A stretch of DNA of 41,183 nt from an uncultured Desulfovibrio sp. (GTDB lineage Bacteria > Desulfobacterota > Desulfovibrionia > Desulfovibrionales > Desulfovibrionaceae), in NCBI GenBank assembly GCA_944327295.1, contig CALVHF010000012.1, positions 1-41,183 of the forward strand, written 5' to 3'. Of the stretch, positions 35,033 through 41,183 are shown in pieces. The notes under the pieces were generated by a model. That model saw only the letters and a program-made list of their open reading frames with translations. It had not been told where the DNA came from and did not search any database. How positions within the stretch are numbered: the stretch's first letter is position 1; the number at the start of each line of letters is the position of its first letter. The position numbers were made by a program, and so were the translations under genes.

Positions 35033-36055
35033 CTACGATGCCCTGGACTTTTCCCTGGATCGGGCTGCACGGGCCTGATCCACGCTCTTCTTGGCCTTGC
35101 GCACCTGGATGTGCTTTCTTGTCTTGGCTTGGGCCGTCTTCTTTTTCTGCGCAGCCTGGGTCTTTTTCACGGACCTGGAGGCAGTGGCCTTCGATTTGGA
35201 TTTGGATTTTGCCTTGGAGACTCGAGGCTTGGCCTTCTCTCCAGAGACCCTGGTCCTGCTCTTGCTCACGGATTTCTTGGAGCTGCGGGCATTGGACGCA
35301 ACGTACTTCTTGCCGCTCTTCCTGGACTTCGTATACTTCTTGCTCTTGGTATACTTCTTGTTCTTGGAGGCCGTGTACTTCTTGGACTTGGTGTACTTCT
35401 TGGACTTGGAGGCCGTGTACTTGCGGTTCTCATACTGCTTGTCGAGCTTGCGCACGGCGGCAATGACTTCCTCATTGCGATCGCTCATGTCCACGCGCCG
35501 GGCCCCAATGTAGTTCCTGGCAAAGTAGTCGGTGTCCATGGATTCGATGCGCACCCGCGTGTTCCTGCGCGGCGCATGAATGAACTTGCCGTCCCCGATA
35601 TAGATGCCGGTGTGGTAGCCGCCGCGGCGGCGGAAGGCCACTATGTCGCCGGCCCGCAGCTGGGATTTGCTGCGTATCCTGTATCCTGTTCTCGACTGCT
35701 CTGCTGCCGTTCTCGGCAGCTTGATGCCTGCGCCCTTGTACGCCCACTGCACAAAGCCCGAACAATCAAAACCGCTTGGCCTGGTGCCACCGAAGACATA
35801 GGGGGTGCCTATGGCCTTGTGCGCCCGCTGAATGACCGTGCGGGTGCCCGGCTGAGCGGCAGTCGGCATGTCAGCCTCAAAGGCCAGCTGGTCATCGAGG
35901 TCGGGATTGATCGCTGCATCGTAGGTCTGGCGGAACTTTTCAAACTTGACTACGGTCGGATCCGCCTGGGGCTGAACATCCTTTTTCTTGGAAGCACAAC
36001 CGCAGACAAGAAGGCATATCAGACCGAGTGCAAGAAGTGTGAATCGGGTCCCCAT
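35033..36055 (-). CDS. NlpC/P60 lipoprotein endopeptidase with Lys-rich tail
   Basis: Cell-envelope cysteine peptidase, probably cutting peptidoglycan stem peptides. It is 340 residues long, with a lipoprotein signal (LLVCGC, lipidated C20), a linker, then the NlpC/P60 domain: catalytic C98 in GFDCSGFV, H148 in GGYHTGIYIG and H160 in KFIHAP. Residues about 212-340 are an unusual low-complexity tail of KKYTKSKKYTASK-type repeats followed by KSKSKSK and AQKKKTAQ, extremely basic. The tail may bind peptidoglycan teichoic-like polymers, LPS or DNA, or be a hydrophilic spacer (inference). ATG at 36055 with GGAGTC upstream. A longer open frame through 37147 is a shadow of folE2. Confidence 0.93.
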   Translation of the reverse strand: MGTRFTLLALGLICLLVCGCASKKKDVQPQADPTVVKFEKFRQTYDAAINPDLDDQLAFEADMPTAAQPGTRTVIQRAHKAIGTPYVFGGTRPSGFDCSGFVQWAYKGAGIKLPRTAAEQSRTGYRIRSKSQLRAGDIVAFRRRGGYHTGIYIGDGKFIHAPRRNTRVRIESMDTDYFARNYIGARRVDMSDRNEEVIAAVRKLDKQYENRKYTASKSKKYTKSKKYTASKNKKYTKSKKYTKSRKSGKKYVASNARSSKKSVSKSRTRVSGEKAKPRVSKAKSKSKSKATASRSVKKTQAAQKKKTAQAKTRKHIQVRKAKKSVDQARAARSREKSRAS

Positions 36056-36083
36056 TACGACTCCATACGAATGACGGATACAC

Positions 36084-36137
36084 GAATCGAAAGACAAAAA
36101 GAAAACACGAAATGAATTACGAAACAAGTTTCGATTC
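36084..36137 (-). other. Inverted repeats in the leader of the NlpC/P60 gene
   Basis: GAATCGAAA (36084-36092) and TTTCGATTC (36129-36137) are exact complements, and a smaller palindrome CGAAAC-AA-GTTTCG (36120-36133) overlaps the second arm. They lie 30-80 bp upstream of the start codon, so alternative folding of the leader or an operator is possible. The rest of 36138-36223 is AT-rich without a gene. Confidence 0.35.
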
Positions 36138-36223
36138 CAAAAGACTGAAAACAAAATGCCTGTATGAAAAACAAGAGAGTGTGCGTGAGTGGTGGAAGAA
36201 CGGTTCATGAGCCCTGTCTTCCG

Positions 36224-36260
36224 AAAAAAGAAAAAGACCTCCCCTGCGCCCGGGCAGGGG
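36224..36260 (-). terminator. Terminator of folE2
   Basis: CCCCTG-CCCGGGCG-CAGGGG on the minus strand, followed by AGGTC and a T-rich run at 36236-36224. It lies about 190 bp after the folE2 stop, so the mRNA 3' end is long. Confidence 0.7.
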
Positions 36261-36450
36261 GCGGACACGACGGCAGGGAGGACTTCCCCGCACATTGGCA
36301 GGGATCCATACCGTGAAACCAGTCCACTCGTCAAGAGCAAACCGGCACTTTTGCAGGGGCTGGGGCAGGAAATGCTTCTGTATTTTTTCATGAAACAAAA
36401 TTTCGCCAATTTGTAACACAGGACATTGCAGCGGCATTTCCCTGTGCCTG

Positions 36451-37227
36451 TCAGCGAAAATTGTACGCTATGCTTGCCGTTGCATTGTGGTTGTGGATGG
36501 ATTCCATGCTTTCCACCTGTACATGAAAGCCGCGCAGATGCGGATGTTCCTTGAGTTGCTTGGCTACATTGCGAACCACATCTTCCACAAAGCAGGGGTT
36601 GGCAAAGGCATGTTCCGTCACATACTTCTCGTCTTCGCGCTTCAGTGTCGTGTACACAGGACTGGAACCGGAACTTTCTGCAAGGTCGATAAAGTCTTCC
36701 ATCCAGCTGAAACCGTCCGTGAGCAGGGTCATGTGAATGAGCGTGCGCTGCGAATGAGCGCCTTCGTCGCTGATAGCCTTGGAACAGGGGCATACCGTCA
36801 TGACGGGCACAGTGATTTCCATGGTGAATTCGGGTTTCAGGTGCTCGTCGAGCACGCCTGTGAGCACGCAGTCGTAGCTCATGACGCCCAGGGCACCGGA
36901 CACGGGCGCCTTCTTGCGGATGGAATAGGGGAAGCGGAAGGTGACCTGGGCGCTGCGGGCTTCGAGGCGCTTGCGGATGCTGGCCAGAAGATCGCGCACG
37001 GCCCGGTAGCTGATGCGGCCTTCCCAGTTTTCCAGAGCTTCTACAAAGCGGCTCATGTGCGTGCCCTTGAAGGAGGAGGGCAGATCCACCGTCAGATCCA
37101 CCTCGGCGACGGTATACTGCTTTTCGTTGGCGCGATCGCGCACACACAGGGGCATGCGCACGGAGCGCACCCCCACCCGGTCTATGGGTATGGCCACATC
37201 TGGCATGTCTTTCTGAACGTCGAGCAT
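36451..37227 (-). CDS. folE2: GTP cyclohydrolase FolE2 (type IB)
   Basis: Converts GTP to 7,8-dihydroneopterin triphosphate, first step of folate (and queuosine) synthesis, and replaces the zinc enzyme FolE. The 258 residues carry the FolE2 signature [22 protein letters not shown] at about 140-161, with the metal Cys in CPCSK and following Glu/His. The C-terminal [11 protein letters not shown] matches the family. I placed the start at the ATG 37227; a TTG ten codons upstream is possible and no ribosome site decides. An 18-bp palindrome lies upstream at 37286, and nikR precedes it on the same strand. Confidence 0.94.
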   Translation of the reverse strand: MLDVQKDMPDVAIPIDRVGVRSVRMPLCVRDRANEKQYTVAEVDLTVDLPSSFKGTHMSRFVEALENWEGRISYRAVRDLLASIRKRLEARSAQVTFRFPYSIRKKAPVSGALGVMSYDCVLTGVLDEHLKPEFTMEITVPVMTVCPCSKAISDEGAHSQRTLIHMTLLTDGFSWMEDFIDLAESSGSSPVYTTLKREDEKYVTEHAFANPCFVEDVVRNVAKQLKEHPHLRGFHVQVESMESIHNHNATASIAYNFR

Positions 37228-37285
37228 GAAGGTCCCGTACAGCCTTGCAGGGAGCAAGGGCTTTTTATGATTGAATAAATACTTG

Positions 37286-37303
37286 AAAAAGATATATCTT
37301 TTT
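37286..37303. promoter_or_regulatory. Perfect 18-bp palindrome upstream of folE2
   Basis: AAAAAGATATATCTTTTT is self-complementary and lies 59 bp upstream of the folE2 start. A second weak repeat, ATAGT-GATTT-ACTAT (37320-37334), is nearby. A metal-responsive regulator would fit folE2 biology, but the sequence does not match a site I can name, and it does not resemble the NikR GTATGA-type operator. Confidence 0.4.
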
Positions 37304-37356
37304 ATGCGGATATTTGCATATAGTGATTTACTATCAGGAAAGGCGACGTCCAGAGC

Positions 37357-37782
37357 TCAGGCTATGGCCCTGCCTGTGGTGGAAGGCACAAAGACCCCGT
37401 GCTTGACGCCGTTGCAGGCAATGATGCGCTCGGCCAGGCGCCCGATGTCCCGGGCAGGCCCGCGCAGGACCAGCACTTCCAGGCAGTTATGGTGATCCAG
37501 GTGCACATGCTGAGTGGTGATCACAAGATCGTGGTGGTCGTGCTGTATGTCCATGAGCCGTGTCGGCAGGTCCCGGTTGTGGTGATCATAGACAATGGTC
37601 AGGGTGCCGGCCACGTCGCTTGCCGACTCCTTCCACTCTTCCTCTATAAGGGCCTTGCGGATGAGATCGCGCAGAGCCTCGGACCTGGACTGATAGCCCC
37701 TGTGTTCCACGAGCCTGTCAAAGGGCTTGAGCAGATCGCCTGGCAGAGAGACCCCCAGACGGACGACTTTTTCCTTTTCCAT
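37357..37782 (-). CDS. nikR: Nickel-responsive regulator NikR
   Basis: Ribbon-helix-helix repressor that binds Ni(II) and shuts off nickel uptake genes. The 141 residues have the N-terminal RHH domain (VVRLGVSLPGDLLKPFDRLV, about 6-25) and a C-terminal ACT-like domain with the four nickel ligands expected from the E. coli protein: H81, H92 and H94 (TQHVHLDHH) and C100. The ATG at 37782 begins the conserved MEKEKVVRLGV. No nickel transporter gene is in the window. The stop lies 130 bp before folE2. Confidence 0.96.
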   Translation of the reverse strand: MEKEKVVRLGVSLPGDLLKPFDRLVEHRGYQSRSEALRDLIRKALIEEEWKESASDVAGTLTIVYDHHNRDLPTRLMDIQHDHHDLVITTQHVHLDHHNCLEVLVLRGPARDIGRLAERIIACNGVKHGVFVPSTTGRAIA

Positions 37783-37843
37783 GCTAATGCTCCCGGCGCA
37801 TGCCCCAGCTTCCAGCGCAACATGCTCGCCTGAAACGAGCCGT

Positions 37844-38521
37844 TCAGCGCGTGCGTTCCAGTTCCCATATGGCCACAGTCACCCTGGTCGCCTGGGCATA
37901 TATGGCATCCACGTCCTGCACGAAAATCTTGCGGCCCTGCCAGCCAAAGCCAGGCAGCGCCGAAAGAAAGGCCTCGTAGACCGTGCGTCCGGGCTCGGCC
38001 ACCCAGACCTTGCCGCCCCTTTTGAGGACATGGGCCATGCAGTGCAGAACTGGAGCCACAAAGCGGCGCTCGTACATGATGTCTCCGCCCCAGACAAAGT
38101 CCGCACAGTTTGGGACCAGGGAGGGCTTTCGCCAGTCCATGGCAAGCCACTGCGGACTTTCCACCCCGTTGAGGGCGGCATTGATGCGGGCATAGTGCAG
38201 AGCCTCGGTCTCGTAGTCCACGGCCACCACCCTGGCTCCGAACGAGGCGGCCACAAGGGCCGTGAGCCCTATGCCGCAGCCGAGATCCAGACAGGTTTTC
38301 CCCCTGATCGCGTCGGCCCTGGATGCAAGCCAGGCAGCAAGGACCAGGCTTGAGGGCCACAGTTCCGTCCAGTAGGGAATGTGCTCGTCGGCATCGGCCC
38401 GGCCGTCGGCAACCATGCCTTCCCAAAGGCTGTCAAAGTCGGACGCGCGCCGCAGAATCCAGTCCCTGCCTGCAGCTGTGACGTGAAGTTCAGGGATATA
38501 GTGATCCAGGGCCTGGGACAT
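37844..38521 (-). CDS. Class I SAM-dependent methyltransferase (METTL20/21-like)
   Basis: A 225-residue soluble methyltransferase. The SAM-binding motif I is CLDLGCGIGLTALVA (about 77-91), followed by GARVVAVDYE (acidic end of beta-2) and DFVWGGDIMYERR as the post-motif region. The start IPYWTELWPSSLVLAAWL is like the lysine-methyltransferase group (METTL20/ETFB-type and nicotinamide N-methyltransferase-like proteins). A protein substrate is plausible, not shown. The ATG at 38521 precedes homology; GGAG is a little far. The gene is followed by nikR at 61 bp and is divergent from the AEC transporter. Confidence 0.85.
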   Translation of the reverse strand: MSQALDHYIPELHVTAAGRDWILRRASDFDSLWEGMVADGRADADEHIPYWTELWPSSLVLAAWLASRADAIRGKTCLDLGCGIGLTALVAASFGARVVAVDYETEALHYARINAALNGVESPQWLAMDWRKPSLVPNCADFVWGGDIMYERRFVAPVLHCMAHVLKRGGKVWVAEPGRTVYEAFLSALPGFGWQGRKIFVQDVDAIYAQATRVTVAIWELERTR

Positions 38522-38797
38522 GCAAGAGGGCTCCTTTGCCTTTTTGAGGGATGAGCGGACGCCGGAACAGGGAGGGATCGTGCCGGATCTGCTCCTGCGC
38601 ACGTCCGGCCAACGTTCCTGCTTCCAGATTGCTTGCCTTCTTGCCAAAAGAACGCTTTTTTGTCCATATCTTGAGTTTTTGCCCCGACAGGGCTATGCCT
38701 TGCCTTCTTTCCGAACCCTGCCCCCCAAGACAGAGTCCGCCCCCTCCTTTTCCATTTTTTGCACGCCCCTCGCCTTCCCCTTGCCGGAGTCCCCTGC

Positions 38798-39805
38798 ATG
38801 TACATGATCTTTGCCTCCCTGGCCCCCATCTTCCTCATCATCCTGGCCGGATTCGTCATAGAGCGGCTCTCGTTCCTGCCGCAGAACACGGGCGACATCC
38901 TGAGCTTCTTTTCCATCAACATCTGCATCCCCTGTCTGCTCTTCCACATCATGTGCACCACAAGTGTAGAGCAGTTCTCGCAGGTGAACTGGTGGATCGG
39001 CATGGTGGGGCCGCAGGTGATTGGCCTTGCGCTCTTCTACTGCCTTGAGCGCTACGTGCGCCACACTGAGGCAGGGCCTGCCATGATCTCGAGCCTTGCC
39101 TGCTGCTTCTGCAACGCGGGCTTTGTGGGCATCTCGGTCATCATCAACCTCTTTCCCGGCAATGCCGAGGCCATGAGCGCCGCGGGCCTGAGCGTCGTTG
39201 CCTGCAACATCATTGTCATCGCAGGCCAGATGACCCTGCTTGGCTGGTACAGGCGCAAGCAGATGCCCGACGGCCGCAACATCCACTTTGCCATTCCGCG
39301 CCGCCTGCGCGTCTGGCGCTTTGTGCGCCACTTCATCCTGGGCAATCCCATCTTCATGGCCACGGCCCTGGGCCTTGGCGTTGCCGTCTCAGGCCTGCCC
39401 ATCTGGGAGCCCCTGGACAAGGCCTGCTCCATGCTGGGCTTTGTCTCGCCCACCTGCATGCTCTTTGCCCTGGGTTTCTCCCTGCGCCGCAACCTCACCG
39501 AGGCCTTCAAGGGACACAGCATCCACCTGGGCCATCAGATCTGGATGATGGCCTGGCGCCTTGCTGGCATGCCCCTGGTCATCCTGGCAGCCCTCTCCCT
39601 GCTTGGCTGTGATCCCATGTGGATCAGCGTGAGTGTCATCATGATGGCCACGGGCACGGCCATCATGGTCGCCTCCCTGGCCCAGGTCTACGGCGCCGTG
39701 CCGGGCCAGGCGGCCCTCACCGTGGCCGTGACCAACATCCTGAGCCTCTTCTCTCTCATGGCGGCCATTGCTCTGCTCTCCTGGCTCAATCTTATGCCGG
39801 CATAG
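38798..39805 (+). CDS. AEC (auxin efflux carrier) family transporter
   Basis: Membrane protein of 335 residues with about ten segments in two repeats, like bacterial AEC permeases for malate, malonate and related organic acids. The start FASLAPIFLIILAGFVIERLSFLP (about 5-28) and PCLLFH are typical; the C-terminal half shows MATGTAIMVASLAQVYG and the last segment with the NPMEIN-like region replaced. The substrate is unknown. ATG at 38798 with CGGAG upstream; a second ATG at 38804 is possible. TTGAGT (near 38671) and TATGCC 17 bp later form a weak promoter candidate in the divergent gap 38522-38797. Confidence 0.88.
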   Translation: MYMIFASLAPIFLIILAGFVIERLSFLPQNTGDILSFFSINICIPCLLFHIMCTTSVEQFSQVNWWIGMVGPQVIGLALFYCLERYVRHTEAGPAMISSLACCFCNAGFVGISVIINLFPGNAEAMSAAGLSVVACNIIVIAGQMTLLGWYRRKQMPDGRNIHFAIPRRLRVWRFVRHFILGNPIFMATALGLGVAVSGLPIWEPLDKACSMLGFVSPTCMLFALGFSLRRNLTEAFKGHSIHLGHQIWMMAWRLAGMPLVILAALSLLGCDPMWISVSVIMMATGTAIMVASLAQVYGAVPGQAALTVAVTNILSLFSLMAAIALLSWLNLMPA

Positions 39806-39884
39806 GGACGTTCCGGCAAGGGCACGAAAGAGAATGTCCCCCCCAAGGCTCCTTTTCGCACGCCCGGAGGAAAGCCCGGGCCTG

Positions 39885-40968
39885 TTACAGATCGAACACA
39901 ACCTGCACAGTGTACGCGTTGAACGAGGACTCACCTGTGCCCTCTCCAGGGCCTGCAGCATGACCTGCCAGTTGCCGCATATGGACCCCACATATGTTCC
40001 TGGCCAGTCTCCTTTGTTCCAGGCATGGCCCCGAGGATGCGGAAGAGGGTTCTGTTGCGCTGCCAGCTGGTCTTTTGCCCGAGTTCTTCCTCTTATGAAC
40101 CAGCCATAGCGCGTCGATCCCTCGTACTCGATCAGAAAGCCCCGGCCCGCAGGCGATATCAGCACGCCCATCCTGCGCTCCTCCGCCTCGTAGGACCTGT
40201 GCTGCAGGATGTTCACAAAACACTCCCGCAGGGCCAGGGTGAGGAACGGACGCCTGACAGCCTCCACACGGACCTTCCTTACAAGCATCGTTGCTCTCCC
40301 TGCGAACATGCCAGGAATAGGGCCGTCAAAAACTTCCTGATCCCCGGACCGCCAATGGTCCACATCCACGGTCAGAGATGGGAAAAACTGCTGCGGATAG
40401 ATGCCCAGGGCAGCAGGCCTGCCAGGCTCGGACGAAGGATGCCTGTCCCGGAATCCTGACAAGGCCCCTTTCGGCCACAAGCACCTCCTCATCGCAGGCA
40501 TCAGCCAGACCCGCTTCCGCAAGCTCCGCCCTCTCGCGCACCCAGGCAGAACCTCCGCAACAAGGTCCTTGTCCGGATCGCTGGCAGTGGCCCCTGGCAC
40601 GAGCTCTCCGTCAGCATGAGACTGCATGCGGGCCTCTTCCTCGGGCGTCACCCTGTACAGCGTTTCCGTTTCCTCCCGGAAAAACCAGGCTGAGCTGTCC
40701 TCAAGCAGGCAGGGCCCTTGGCCCGAACGCTGCGGCAGCACGGACCAGGCCGCCTGCGGCGTCTCCCCAAAGGCTCCTGCGCACCCTGAAGCTTCGGTCC
40801 ACGCCGGCAATGATGGTGCCACCATGGCGGGAATTGGCCAGCAGGGCACAGAGCAGTTCGGCGCTGCGCCGGCTGCTCCTCCTCGGGGTTCAGGGGCAGA
40901 TAGTCTGTGAGCGTACTGCTTCTGCCGCGCAGCCTCTTCAGGATGGAGACAACATTCTTGCTGATCAT
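39885..40968 (-). pseudogene. Frameshifted AlbA_2/Schlafen-type ATP-binding gene
   Basis: Read in pieces from several frames on the minus strand, this matches the 'putative DNA-binding domain' (AlbA_2) plus histidine-kinase-type ATPase family. The start MISKNVVSILKRLR and LPLNPEEEQ are in one frame, AELLCALLANSRHGGTIIAGV in the next, and a later stretch in a third frame includes IYPQQFFPSLTVDVDHW, FDGPIPGMF and LALRECFVNILQHRSY. The ending ALERAQ then ESSFNAYTVQVVFDL needs a further shift near 39945. At least four shifts are needed, so it is a dead gene. Family name is inferred from memory of these motifs. Confidence 0.75.
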
Positions 40969-41121
40969 CTGGGCCAGTTCGCCTGACGGGGCCTATTCAC
41001 AAAGGGGCATGCGCTCTTCTCCTCGGGAACTACTGGTTGCCGGTTGTCCGATGCAGGGGGGCGATGCACGCTTTCGATATACAATGTGAGACCACAACAA
41101 AAGCTCTTTAACAAAATCCGC

Positions 41122-41156
41122 GGAATTCCCCACGCGTGAGCGTGGGGATGGATAGC
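41122..41156. repeat. CRISPR-repeat-like sequence at the window edge
   Basis: CCCCACGC-GTGA-GCGTGGGG (41128-41147) is a perfect 8-bp stem with a 4-nt loop, preceded by GGAATT and followed by ATGGATAGC. The layout TTCCCC...GGGGAT resembles type I-E repeats. Only one copy is visible because the window stops, and the next 20 bp form another hairpin (GGCCGAAT with ATTCGGCC), so a terminator or other repeat is possible. The sequence 40969-41121 holds no gene. Confidence 0.35.
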
Positions 41157-41183
41157 GGGGCCGAATGTCAATTCGGCCGCATT

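Noticed and set aside
35033..37147. A single 704-codon frame on the minus strand
   Set aside because: Its first half is a shadow of folE2 in another frame; only the part from 36055 down encodes the NlpC/P60 lipoprotein.

Overview
The window is a GC-rich, gene-dense stretch of a bacterial chromosome, most likely from a Desulfovibrionaceae-type sulfate reducer or a close relative (inference). The reasons are the clpS-clpA-aat order, a tandem-regulated DASS permease, a Desulfovibrio-type small protein next to gluQ, nikR, folE2, and a paaK next to a DUF1786 protein. About 30 intact protein genes, two tRNAs, three decayed genes and at least four small non-autonomous inverted-repeat elements can be supported.

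Layout. 285-4468 is a complete N-degron degradation set: adaptor ClpS, unfoldase ClpA and Leu/Phe-tRNA-protein transferase Aat. 4558-11219 looks like one regulatory unit: a large sigma-54 activator without a receiver domain, divergent from an anion permease. The AT-rich gap between them holds a perfect 25-nt palindrome and a textbook -24/-12 promoter. Three tandem NTF2-like genes follow. Two stacked terminators separate this unit from uvrB and a GDPD-like protein (11509-14296). 14493-19170 is mostly minus strand: a small conserved protein, an rRNA/tRNA methyltransferase, a DUF456 membrane protein, PaaK and DUF1786. 19517-21983 carries two tandem copies of a protein family I do not recognise, the first one broken. 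22149-27736 holds tRNA-Leu(GAG), rpsU, an aldo/keto reductase, a membrane-anchored metallophosphatase, a cysteine synthase and a secreted metallo-beta-lactamase-fold protein. 27737-33000 is an accessory patch: a truncated Sel1-type gene, its intact paralogue, small proteins and several MITE-like elements. 33014-39805 returns to core genes: tRNA-Thr(CGT), gluQ with a small overlapping gene, an NlpC/P60 lipoprotein, folE2, nikR, a methyltransferase and an AEC transporter. The right end has a frameshifted AlbA/Schlafen-type gene and, at the very edge, one sequence resembling a CRISPR repeat.

Themes. Small tandem paralogue families recur (NTF2-like x3, unknown family x2, Sel1-type x2), and in the last two the upstream copy is the dead one. 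The best-defined MITE-like elements sit exactly at the stop codon of the gene before them. The most testable functional unit is the sigma-54 activator, palindrome, promoter, permease and NTF2-like set at 4558-11219; its substrate cannot be read from sequence.
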